Shown piece after piece: positions 6,885-13,238 of a stretch of DNA of 13,295 nt (the first letter of the stretch is position 1; each line of letters opens with the position of its first letter). The stretch spans positions 1 through 13,295 of the forward strand of contig CAZEIW010000068.1 of the NCBI GenBank assembly GCA_964512305.1. The letters run 5' to 3'. The stretch is from CAZEIW01 sp964512305. GTDB taxonomy: Bacteria; Pseudomonadota; Gammaproteobacteria; Burkholderiales; Burkholderiaceae_F. The notes beneath the pieces were generated by a model. It was not told the DNA's origin. It saw only the letters and a program-made list of their open reading frames with translations, and ran no database searches. Both the position numbers and the translations under genes were made by a program.

Positions 6885-7755
6885 GCGGGGCAGCGCCCCA
6901 TCGCCTGGCCCGGACCCGCGGCCGCGGCCGCCGCGCGACTTTCGCGTGCCGGAGGGCGCCGTCGACACGCATGCGCACGTGATCGGGGCACCGCCCGAGC
7001 ATCCCTTCGTCGCGGCGCGCTCGTACACGCCGCCGCCCGCGCCGCCATCCGAGTACCTGCGGATGCTCGACGCGACCGGGATGCGCAACGGCGTGCTGGT
7101 GCAGGTCAGCGTGCACGGCACCGACAACCGGCTGCTGCTGCAGACGGTCGCCGCGCACCGCGAACGGCTGCGCGGGATCGCGGTGATGCCGCTCGGGCTG
7201 CCTGCGCGCGACTACGAAGCCGCGCGCGATGCCGGCGTCGCCGGCCTGAGGCTCAACGTCGAATTCGGAGGCGGCGTCGGCACCCAGTCGCTTCCCGAGT
7301 ACGGTGCGCTGGCCTGCGAGCTCGGCTGGCACCTGCAGCTGCTGATCGGCTTGCACAAGCTCGCGGCGCTGGCGCCGCAGCTGTCGCGGCTGCCGGTGCC
7401 ATTCGTGGTCGATCACATGGGATTCTTTCCTGTGCGCGAGGTCGCGCCGGCCGATCCGGCGTTCGAGACGCTGGTGGCGCTCGTGCGCGACGGCGGCTGG
7501 GTGAAGCTGTCGGGCGCGTACCGCCTGTCGGAGCGTGCCCCGACTTTCGAGGACACGACCCCTTACGCCCAGCGGTTGCTCGCTGCGGCCCCGGAGCGCT
7601 GCCTGTGGGGCTCGGACTGGCCGCACGTCGCGTACTCGGGCGCGCCGTTCAACGTCGGCGACCTGCTGGACTGCCTTGCGCGATGGGTACCCGACGCGGC
7701 CCTGCGCGAGCGTGTCCTGGTGCACAATCCGCGCGCGCTCTACGGTTTCGTTTGA
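6877..7755 (+). CDS. Amidohydrolase_2 family metal-dependent hydrolase, LigI-like
   Basis: 292 residues, TIM-barrel amidohydrolase of the group containing 2-pyrone-4,6-dicarboxylate hydrolase (LigI) and related lactonases. Visible landmarks: DTHAH at 30-34 after the first strand (metal-binding His pair), VVDHMG with His 180, WVKLSGAYR at 208-216, GSDWPH with the catalytic Asp near 247, and the family's closing HNPRALYGF. The N-terminal ~20 residues are Pro/Arg-rich and probably disordered. The start ATG overlaps the MFS stop by 8 nt. The likely reaction is hydrolysis of a lactone or pyrone dicarboxylate in aromatic-acid catabolism in the cytoplasm; the precise substrate cannot be read from sequence. 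No other protocatechuate 4,5-cleavage genes are in the window, so LigI activity is only a candidate. Confidence 0.82.
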   Translation: MPERGSAPSPGPDPRPRPPRDFRVPEGAVDTHAHVIGAPPEHPFVAARSYTPPPAPPSEYLRMLDATGMRNGVLVQVSVHGTDNRLLLQTVAAHRERLRGIAVMPLGLPARDYEAARDAGVAGLRLNVEFGGGVGTQSLPEYGALACELGWHLQLLIGLHKLAALAPQLSRLPVPFVVDHMGFFPVREVAPADPAFETLVALVRDGGWVKLSGAYRLSERAPTFEDTTPYAQRLLAAAPERCLWGSDWPHVAYSGAPFNVGDLLDCLARWVPDAALRERVLVHNPRALYGFV

Positions 7756-7777
7756 CGACTGACGAAAGGGGAGATCG

Positions 7778-8434
7778 ATGGCGATCGTCTTTCACTGCGG
7801 GTCCGGTTCGCCGTACGCGTGGCGCGTGTGGCTGGCGCTCGAGCACAAGGGGCTGCCGTACGAGCTGCGGATGCTGTCGTTCGATCGCGGCGACATGAAG
7901 CAGCCGGCCTTTCTCGCGCTCAATCCGCGCGGCAAGGTGCCCGTGATCCAGGACGGCGACTACGCGCTGTACGAGTCGGCGGCGATCGTCGAATATCTCG
8001 AAGACGCCTACCCGCGCTCGGGGGCGGCGCTGTTTCCCGCCGAACCGCGGGCGCGCGGTCTCGCGCGCCGGATCATCCGCGAAGCCGACGAGTACATCGT
8101 GCCGTCGATGGGAGACATGCTCGAGCAGGTGCTGTTCGTGCCGCAGTCGAAGTGGAACGACGAGGCGATCGCGCGCGGGCGGGAAAAGCTGATCGCGGAA
8201 CTGCCCGCCTGGCAGCGGCTCGTGGGCGGGGCAGGCGGCGGCTTCCTCGCCGGCGCTGCCGGCGCGGCGGATTTCGCGGTCTACCCTTTCTTCGCGCTCA
8301 CCCTGCGGGCCCAACGCAAGCGCCCCTCGCTCGAGATCGACGCCGCTCTCGGGCCGCAGATCGCGGCGTGGATGCGGCGCGTCGAGGCGCTGCCCTATTT
8401 CGACCGCACCTATCCCCCGCACTGGCGCACCTGA
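7778..8434 (+). CDS. Glutathione S-transferase family protein
   Basis: 218 residues, the usual GST length. The N-terminal thioredoxin-like domain (about 1-80) shows SPYAWR (11-16) at the active-site turn, the cis-proline in GKVPVI (Pro 55) and the glutathione-binding ES in LYESAAIVEYL (66-67). The C-terminal helical domain (about 90-218) has the ADFAVYP segment with the N-capping Asp at 165. There is no classical active-site Cys, so it is not an omega-type or beta-type CxxA enzyme. AAAGGGGAG ends 4 nt before the ATG. It lies 22 nt after the hydrolase, probably in the same operon. It could conjugate glutathione to an electrophilic intermediate, isomerise one, or cleave an ether as Lig-type GSTs do; the sequence does not decide. 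Confidence 0.85.
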   Translation: MAIVFHCGSGSPYAWRVWLALEHKGLPYELRMLSFDRGDMKQPAFLALNPRGKVPVIQDGDYALYESAAIVEYLEDAYPRSGAALFPAEPRARGLARRIIREADEYIVPSMGDMLEQVLFVPQSKWNDEAIARGREKLIAELPAWQRLVGGAGGGFLAGAAGAADFAVYPFFALTLRAQRKRPSLEIDAALGPQIAAWMRRVEALPYFDRTYPPHWRT

Positions 8435-8442
8435 CGCCAACA

Positions 8443-8488
8443 CTCCCCTCTCCCGCGCTTCGCGCGGGAGAGGGGCCGGGGGTGAGGG
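8443..8488 (-). repeat. REP-type palindromic repeat B
   Basis: It has a 14-bp stem CCCCTCTCCCGCGC/GCGCGGGAGAGGGG (8445-8458 with 8462-8475) with a TTC loop, then the outer arm CCGGGGGTGAGGG. It fills the 81-base gap between two convergent genes (GST ends 8434, receptor ends 8516), so its hairpin could act as a bidirectional transcript end. No T-run is present. Confidence 0.85.
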
Positions 8489-8515
8489 CGCGGAGCGAAG
8501 CCTCCACCGCCTCCC

Positions 8516-10753
8516 CTAGATCGACTTCGACACCCCAACGAAATACCCCCGCCGCGCCCCATACTGCGGCGCCCCGACGCCCACACCCGTACCATCCCTG
8601 ATCTGGTACTCCCGATCCAACAGATTGATGACGTCGAACCGAGCCGTCAGCGTCCCGCTCCCGGCCAGCTGGAAGACGTGGCTCACACCCGCGTTGACCT
8701 GGGTGTAATACGGCAGATGCGTGCCGTTCGGAATCGTGGTGCCGTCGGGCAGCGTCACGCTTGCGCGCAGGCCCGACGCGAACAGCAGGTCCGTGCTGAA
8801 CCTCGTGTCCCGCCACAGGTAGGCCGCTCCCGCGGAGGCGGTGACCCGCTGCTCGTGATCCAGATCGATGTAATGCGTGGCGATGTAGCTCAGATCGTCC
8901 GGCGAGAAGTTGAATTGGGCCGATTCGATGCTGCGCCCACGCGCGCCCTGGAAGGCGAGGTTCGCGTAGGCCGAGACGTCGAGGCCGGCGTAGTTCGCCG
9001 TCAGCTCGGCGCCGTATTGCCGGCCGTCGCGATAGTTGAACGGCGACAGGATGATCGGCGCGCCGAACTGGCCCTCGTCGATCAGGTCGTTCGAGCGCTT
9101 GAAGTAGGCATCGATTCCGGCGGTGAAGGTCTCCGTCACCTTCTGCAGCAGGCCGAGATCGAAGTAGTTCGCCCGCTCGATCTTGGGCGTGTCGGCCTGT
9201 GTCACCGCCGGCTGGTTCGACGTGCCGTTGAATTTCGCCACGGTTTCGCTGCCGACCAGCTCGAACGGCGGCGGCGAGAAGTAGCGCGCGAAGCCGCCGT
9301 GCACCGTCGTAACGGGCAAAGCCTGCCAAACGACGTTCAGGCGCGGACTGAGTTGGCTGCCCGAGGTGAACGCCGTCACATGATCGAAGCGCAGACCGTA
9401 GTTGACGGTCAGTACCGGCAGTGGCCGGTACTCGTCCTGCACGTAAACGCTCTCGATGTGCTCGATCCGGTCGCCATTGTCGACGATCGTGACCGGTGAA
9501 TTTCCGATCTGCGTGCCGCTGGCGTCGACCGGCAGCACCTGGGAGGTCGTCAGGCTGATCGACCGATCGCTCTGCAGGTACACGCCGGCGCGAACCGTGT
9601 GCTCCGCGTCGAGCTTGTATGCGCCGTCCGATTGCAGGCCGAAAGCGACGTTGCGTTTGTAGGCCTGCTGCGAGATGCCGTTGAACAGCAGGTCGCCCAC
9701 CGGATCGGGCTGGAAGTTGAGGCTGGAGTAGCGACTGATCAGCGCGGTGTGCGTGTCGAGCGGGCCGGCCGAGTGCTGCCAGCTCAGGATGCCGAAATGC
9801 GTGATCTCGCGCTGGTTCTCGTCCAGGTTGGCGCTGGGGAAAGCCGTCTGGCCGTTGACGTTGTAGCCGAGCGACGGTTGCAGGCCGTCCTGGTTCGGAA
9901 TCTGGAACGTTCCCGAGGAGGTGCCGAAGGTCAGCGACACCCGGTTGCCGGCGTCCAGCACGTCCTCGAGGTAGGCGAAGCCGTGGTACTGCCGCGTCTC
10001 GTCGTGCATCGGAGTGCCGCTTCCGTCCGGCGACTCGATGCCGAGCCGGTTGCGCAGGGAGTCGCCGACCACGAAATAGTTCAGCGAGCCCGAGGATCCC
10101 GCGTAGTTGATGCTCGGCTGAACGGTGCCGTGGCTGCCTCCATAGACCGACACCGATCCGCCCGGCTGCAGCGCTCCGTTCTTGGTCGTGATGTCGATGA
10201 TGCCGGCCGTGCGCAAGCCGTACTCCGCCGGCAGGGCGCCGGTCAGCAGGGTCATCGACGAGATCAGGCGCGGATCCAGCGACTGCCCGAAGACGCTGAT
10301 GCCTTCGGGCAGGATGAGTCCGTTCACCCGGTACTGCAGGCCGTTGTGCTCGCCGCGCACGTGGAACTGCCCGAACGAATCCTGGGCCACCTCGGGTGTC
10401 TGCAGGACCACTTGGTTCAGCAGCGTGTTCTCGCCGCCCGGCGCGGCATTGATCGCCGCCGAATCCAGCGTGTAGACCGAAGCGCCGGTCTGCGTCTGTA
10501 TCCCGGTGCGGGCTTCGTTGAGTCGCTTCACCTGACCGACGATCTCGATCGTCTCCACCGGCGTGTCCGCGGCGGCGGCCGCGTCCGAGCCGCCGGGCGT
10601 TGCCGCCTGCTCCGCGGCCGGAGCGGCCACGCGTTCGCCCGGTTCGGCCGCAGCGGGCTCGCCCGCCCGTGCCGTTTCGGGCGTCAGGAATGCATGCGAG
10701 GCCGTTGCGGCCGCGAAGGCCAGCCAGGCCGCGCGCGATGCGCGTCGAATCAT
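8516..10753 (-). CDS. TonB-dependent outer-membrane receptor
   Basis: 745 residues from the ATG at 10753. AGAGGA at 10760-10765, 6 nt upstream, fixes this start over a longer in-frame ATG at 10780. A signal peptide (1-30, ending TARA) is followed by an Ala/Pro-rich linker and a TonB-box-like ETIEIVGQ (67-74). The plug domain spans about 84-195, with FHVRGEHNGLQYRVNG and IIDITTKNG at its end. A 22-strand beta-barrel fills the rest, with the late signature RFDVINLLDREYQIRDG. It imports a ligand across the outer membrane using TonB energy, presumably from the operon upstream in this window. The last residue is Ile rather than the usual aromatic. A small HELEH/CxxC protein gene precedes it by 85 nt, hinting at a metal or metal-complex ligand. 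Ligand identity is unknown. Confidence 0.9.
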   Translation of the reverse strand: MIRRASRAAWLAFAAATASHAFLTPETARAGEPAAAEPGERVAAPAAEQAATPGGSDAAAAADTPVETIEIVGQVKRLNEARTGIQTQTGASVYTLDSAAINAAPGGENTLLNQVVLQTPEVAQDSFGQFHVRGEHNGLQYRVNGLILPEGISVFGQSLDPRLISSMTLLTGALPAEYGLRTAGIIDITTKNGALQPGGSVSVYGGSHGTVQPSINYAGSSGSLNYFVVGDSLRNRLGIESPDGSGTPMHDETRQYHGFAYLEDVLDAGNRVSLTFGTSSGTFQIPNQDGLQPSLGYNVNGQTAFPSANLDENQREITHFGILSWQHSAGPLDTHTALISRYSSLNFQPDPVGDLLFNGISQQAYKRNVAFGLQSDGAYKLDAEHTVRAGVYLQSDRSISLTTSQVLPVDASGTQIGNSPVTIVDNGDRIEHIESVYVQDEYRPLPVLTVNYGLRFDHVTAFTSGSQLSPRLNVVWQALPVTTVHGGFARYFSPPPFELVGSETVAKFNGTSNQPAVTQADTPKIERANYFDLGLLQKVTETFTAGIDAYFKRSNDLIDEGQFGAPIILSPFNYRDGRQYGAELTANYAGLDVSAYANLAFQGARGRSIESAQFNFSPDDLSYIATHYIDLDHEQRVTASAGAAYLWRDTRFSTDLLFASGLRASVTLPDGTTIPNGTHLPYYTQVNAGVSHVFQLAGSGTLTARFDVINLLDREYQIRDGTGVGVGAPQYGARRGYFVGVSKSI

Positions 10754-10838
10754 GAGGAATCCTCTGAATGCGTGAGCCATGGGACCGAACGCGGCCGCCG
10801 GAGCGGTCGTGCCGGACCACCGAATCAACAGCTGACGA

Positions 10839-11150
10839 TCAGAGGAGGGAAGGCGGCCCGCGATTGCGGGGAGAACGCAGTTCGGCGAACGCTTCGGCCG
10901 CCGGCGCTTGCTCGATCGGCGACCAGACAGCGACCGGTACGATCGCCGGCAGTGCCGGGAGGCCGGCGGTCGCCGCGATGTGCGCGAACGCAAAGCACTT
11001 GTCGCAATAGCGATCGGCGGCAGGCTGCTGCCTTTCCGCCGCCCCGGCCGTCTGCGAGCGCGACGGAAGGTGCTCGAGTTCGTGGACGAGCGCGCCCTGC
11101 TGCGCTATCAGCAGCAGCGGGAAGACCAGCGCAAGGATTACGCGGCGCAT
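10839..11150 (-). CDS. Small secreted protein with HELEH and CxxC motifs (DUF2946-like)
   Basis: 103 residues. The ATG at 11150 opens MRRVILALVFPLLLIAQQGA, a clear N-terminal signal or anchor. Then come VHELEHL (His 23 and His 26 flanking acids), a variable polar stretch, CDKCFAFAHIA (Cys 49 and 52, His 57), a second moderately hydrophobic segment (about 59-76) and a short tail. The His and Cys residues suggest metal binding in the periplasm. The pattern recalls short DUF2946-type proteins encoded beside TonB-dependent receptors in betaproteobacteria; that link is from memory and moderate. It is followed 85 nt later by the receptor gene on the same strand, so both probably share a promoter. 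The ribosome site is weak. The frame is open far upstream but there lies antisense to the Cache gene, so the short start is preferred. Confidence 0.65.
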   Translation of the reverse strand: MRRVILALVFPLLLIAQQGALVHELEHLPSRSQTAGAAERQQPAADRYCDKCFAFAHIAATAGLPALPAIVPVAVWSPIEQAPAAEAFAELRSPRNRGPPSLL

Positions 11151-11456
11151 CGCAGACTTGAGCTTCGCCCCTTGGAAGCCGGGAACTTGAGCGGCAGGAA
11201 CGCTAGCAGCTTTTCGCTTTCGCCGGGTAACGCGCGGACCCGATGGCGCTGATGACGGCACAGACGGGCGCGCCGTTTTCGCGTCGACGGAGGCAAGGCT
11301 GCAAGAAGACCATGCGGTCTCGATGGTAAATGCCGGTTGCGAAGTGTGTACGCTCGCGGCGCCCGACTTCACCCGGATGCGGAGCGCAGCGTGGCGGTGC
11401 ACGTCGCGTGCCGGTGCTGCGTAGCCGGAGCAAACAACCTGGAGAGTGGCCCGAAC
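11151..11456. other. Divergent intergenic region
   Basis: This stretch of 306 bases separates the small HELEH/CxxC protein gene (minus) and the tandem-Cache gene (plus). Frames crossing it look like non-coding extensions. It should contain both promoters; a relatively AT-rich patch at about 11300-11345 is the best location, but I saw no convincing -35/-10 pair and no Fur-like palindrome. Confidence 0.5.
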
Positions 11457-12344
11457 ATGACGATCGCCAAGCCTGTATCGAAGCTCCTGGCCTGCGCGGG
11501 AATTGCCTGCGGCCTCGCGTGGACCGGCGCGCCAAGCGCGCTCGCCGCTACGGCGGAGACGAACGCGGCTGCCGCCGCGGAGGACGCCGCGCGCGCGAAG
11601 ACCCTGCTCGAGCGGGCGGTCGCCCACCTCAAGGAGGCAAAGGAGGCCGCGCTGGCCGACTTCGGCCGCTCGAAGGAATACGTCGACGGCGAGTTGTACG
11701 TCTACGTCATATCGACGGGCGGCATGATGCTCGCGAGCGGCGGGCCGTCCGTGGCGATCGTCGGCCGCAACGTCGCCGAGCAGCGCGATGCGCTCGGCAA
11801 GCCGTTCTTCCGGGAACTGCTCGACAAGGCTCGGGCGGGCGATTCGGGGACCGTCGAATACGTCTGGCTCAATCCCCTCGACAACAAGGTGGAGCGCAAG
11901 GTCGCGTACTTCCGGAAGGTCGGCGACCGGATCGTCGCGGTGGGCTACTACGTCGCGCGCGCCACGCCGGCCCAGGCGCATGCGCTGCTCGCGCGCGCCG
12001 CCCAGGCGCTGCAGGCGGATCAGCAGCGGGCGATCGATGCGTTCAACCGGTACCGCGGCGAATTCTCCGAGGACGACCTGTATGTCTTCGTGATCGATCT
12101 CGGCAACAACCGCTTCCGCGCGCACGGCGTCGACAGCCGCCTGATCGGAACCGACGCCCTGGCGCTGCGCGATGCCAAGGGCGACCCGCTGGGACAGCGC
12201 CTTAAGGCGGCGGTGGAGAAGAGCGACGAGGCCGAGGTCGACTACCCGTGGCCGAACCCCGTCACGGGGAAGATCGAGGACAAGCACACCTACCTGCGCA
12301 AGGTGGGCAACATGCTGGTGGGCGTGGGGTACTACGCGCGGTGA
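11457..12344 (+). CDS. Exported protein with two tandem Cache-like domains
   Basis: 295 residues from the ATG at 11457, supported by GGAGAG at 11441-11446 and by a clean signal peptide starting there (1-30, ending SALA). An upstream in-frame start would bury the signal. The mature protein is two repeats of one fold. Repeat 1 (about 44-168) has a long helix, then ELYVYVIS, GKPFFRELL, VEYVWLNPL and YFRKVGDRIVAVGYYVAR. Repeat 2 (about 172-295) has DLYVFVID, GDPLGQRL, VDYPWPNPV and YLRKVGNMLVGVGYYAR. This pattern matches the small-molecule-binding single Cache (sCache_2) domain normally found as the periplasmic part of chemoreceptors and kinases. Here no membrane segment or signalling domain follows, so it is probably a free periplasmic binding or accessory protein. 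The ligand is unknown. It stands alone, divergent from the receptor pair. Confidence 0.75.
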   Translation: MTIAKPVSKLLACAGIACGLAWTGAPSALAATAETNAAAAAEDAARAKTLLERAVAHLKEAKEAALADFGRSKEYVDGELYVYVISTGGMMLASGGPSVAIVGRNVAEQRDALGKPFFRELLDKARAGDSGTVEYVWLNPLDNKVERKVAYFRKVGDRIVAVGYYVARATPAQAHALLARAAQALQADQQRAIDAFNRYRGEFSEDDLYVFVIDLGNNRFRAHGVDSRLIGTDALALRDAKGDPLGQRLKAAVEKSDEAEVDYPWPNPVTGKIEDKHTYLRKVGNMLVGVGYYAR

Positions 12345-12369
12345 GGTCTGGTCACCTCCGTCGCGCGAG

Positions 12370-12412
12370 CCCTCACCCCCGACCCCTCTCCCGCTGACGC
12401 GGGCGAGGGGAG
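12370..12412 (+). repeat. REP-type palindromic repeat C1
   Basis: It has CCCTCACCCCCGA then CCCCTCTCCCGC-TGAC-GCGGGCGAGGGG-AG. Two substitutions from the window consensus (A in the outer arm, C in the right stem) mark it as slightly decayed. It starts 25 bases after the tandem-Cache gene stop. Confidence 0.8.
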
Positions 12413-12421
12413 ATCGACGAG

Positions 12422-12465
12422 CCCTCACCCCCGGCCCCTCACCCCTTGGCGCGGGAGAGGGGAGC
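12422..12465 (+). repeat. REP-type palindromic repeat C2
   Basis: The outer arm CCCTCACCCCCGG is intact, but the left stem is changed to CCCCTCACCCC while the right stem GCGGGAGAGGGGAGC is intact, so pairing is imperfect. The DUF559 reading frame on the other strand ends inside this copy, with its stop at 12425. Confidence 0.75.
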
Positions 12466-12901
12466 TTGCCGAGCCCTCACTCTTGTCCTGCTGGCACGCG
12501 TGAGGGGAGCTCAAGGATTCTTCTCCCCTCTCCCGCGCCAGCGGGAGAGGGGCCGGGGGTGAGGGTGCGCGCGCTCGCACCACCTCGCCAATCCGTTCAA
12601 GCACCGCATCCGTCTCCTGCAAGACCTCGCTGTTCCAGAAGCGAAGCACCGCAAAACCTCGCGAACCAAGGGCCGCGTCGCGTCCGCGGTCGAGCTGACT
12701 TTGCTCGTCGTGCTGACCGCCATCCACCTCGACGATGAGGCGGCATTCGAGGCAGACGAAATCGACGATGAAAGGCCCGATCGGATGCTGTCGCCGGAAC
12801 TTCCATGGCATCGTGCGACGCGATCGCAGCAGGTACCACAAGCGACGTTCGGCATCGGTTGATCGGGCGCGCAAGGCGCGGGAGTTGGTTCGCAGTGACA
12901 T
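12425..12901 (-). CDS. DUF559 endonuclease-like protein with REP-encoded C-terminal tail
   Basis: 158 residues. Residues 1-110 form a typical DUF559 domain, a Vsr-like member of the PD-(D/E)XK nuclease superfamily. Landmarks are a basic N-terminus with AERRLWYLLRSRR, KFRRQHPIGPFIVDFVC with Asp 47, LIVEVDGGQHD with Glu 58 and Asp 60, and GFAVLRFWNSEVL (82-94). The usual domain ends about there. The remaining ~48 residues are translated from REP copies C4, C3 and C2 (APSPPAPLPLARERGE, then a degenerate stretch, then SPLPRQGVRGRG). Whether the tail is functional or simple read-through because a stop was lost is unknown. There is no clear Shine-Dalgarno before the ATG. REP clusters flank it on both sides. 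Cellular role is unknown; a DNA-processing activity is inferred from the fold only. Confidence 0.75.
   Translation of the reverse strand: MSLRTNSRALRARSTDAERRLWYLLRSRRTMPWKFRRQHPIGPFIVDFVCLECRLIVEVDGGQHDEQSQLDRGRDAALGSRGFAVLRFWNSEVLQETDAVLERIGEVVRARAPSPPAPLPLARERGEESLSSPHACQQDKSEGSASSPLPRQGVRGRG
12474..12510 (+). repeat. Degenerate REP-type repeat C3
   Basis: It keeps the first CCCTCAC and the final GTGAGGGGAGC, but the middle is strongly diverged and the palindrome is lost. Its position in line with C1 and C2, and the shared AGC end, identify it as a decayed copy. It lies inside the translated tail of the DUF559 frame. Confidence 0.55.
12523..12565 (-). repeat. REP-type palindromic repeat C4, inverted
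   Basis: CTCCCCTCTCCCGC-GCCA-GCGGGAGAGGGG followed by CCGGGGGTGAGGG is intact and inverted relative to C1-C3. On the minus strand it is translated as the APSPPAPLPLARERGE segment of the DUF559 protein. Confidence 0.85.
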
Positions 12902-12978
12902 CGAGGGGCGGAAACTCGTGAACGGCCATGGTGGCGTCGGTTACGAGAATTGCCACTGCTGAGGGCGGTAGCGCGCAG

Positions 12979-13022
12979 CCCTCACCCCCGGCCCCTCTCC
13001 CGCTGACGCGGGAGAGGGGAGC
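12979..13022 (+). repeat. REP-type palindromic repeat D1
   Basis: It is an intact copy: CCCTCACCCCCGG then CCCCTCTCCCGC-TGAC-GCGGGAGAGGGG-AGC. Bases 12979-13019 are the exact reverse complement of D2 (13074-13114). It lies 77 bases upstream of the DUF559 start codon. A truncated right half (AGCGCGGGAGAGGGAGC) follows at about 13026-13042. Confidence 0.85.
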
Positions 13023-13073
13023 AAAGCGCGGGAGAGGGAGCCAAGTACTCCTGCCCCATCGACGAAGAAATCG

Positions 13074-13114
13074 CCCCTCTCCCGCGTCAGCGGGAGAGGG
13101 GCCGGGGGTGAGGG
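13074..13114 (-). repeat. REP-type palindromic repeat D2, inverted
   Basis: This is a perfect 41-base inverted partner of D1 with 54 bases between them, so the pair could form a long stem. Its outer arm continues directly into the degenerate tandem at 13115-13236. Confidence 0.85.
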
Positions 13115-13236
13115 CCCGCGCCGCGACCGCGAGGCCGGGGGTGTGGGCCCGCGCCCCGACCGAGGGGCCGGGGGCGAGGGCCGCGCAGCGACGGCGGGGC
13201 AGAAGGTGAGGGCGCGCGCAGCGACCGCGAGGCCGC
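13090..13236. repeat. Degenerate ~33-bp tandem derived from the REP outer arm
   Basis: After D2, units with a GCGACCGCGAGGCCGGGGG-like start and a GTGAGGGCCCGCGC-like end recur, beginning near 13123, 13155, 13188 and 13221 (spacings 32, 33, 33). The first unit overlaps the right arm of D2. The copies are diverged (for example GGGGTGTGGGCC, GGGGCGAGGGCC, AAGGTGAGGGCG) and lack the palindromic core. I see no gene in this stretch. Confidence 0.6.
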
Positions 13237-13238
13237 TG

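Noticed and set aside
5607..7127. 506-residue minus-strand frame opposite the MFS gene
   Set aside because: It is antisense to an MFS protein with clear motifs; the translation is Arg/Glu/Gln-rich with no fold signature.
8298..10820. 840-residue minus-strand frame overlapping the receptor gene
   Set aside because: It is the same strand but a different frame from the receptor; only the 8516-10753 frame shows signal peptide, plug and barrel motifs.
10754..10993. 80-residue N-terminal extension of the receptor
   Set aside because: The extension is Arg/Ser-rich and would hide the signal peptide; the ATG at 10753 has a good ribosome site.
11151..12428. Long upstream extension of the small HELEH/CxxC protein
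   Set aside because: It runs antisense through the tandem-Cache gene and would bury the hydrophobic N-terminus.
12370..13114. CRISPR-like array
   Set aside because: Copies occur in both orientations, are palindromic, irregularly spaced and separated by a gene; this is REP organisation, and no cas genes are present.
12928..13209. 93-residue plus-strand frame in the D cluster
   Set aside because: It is mostly translated REP and tandem repeat with no independent coding signal.
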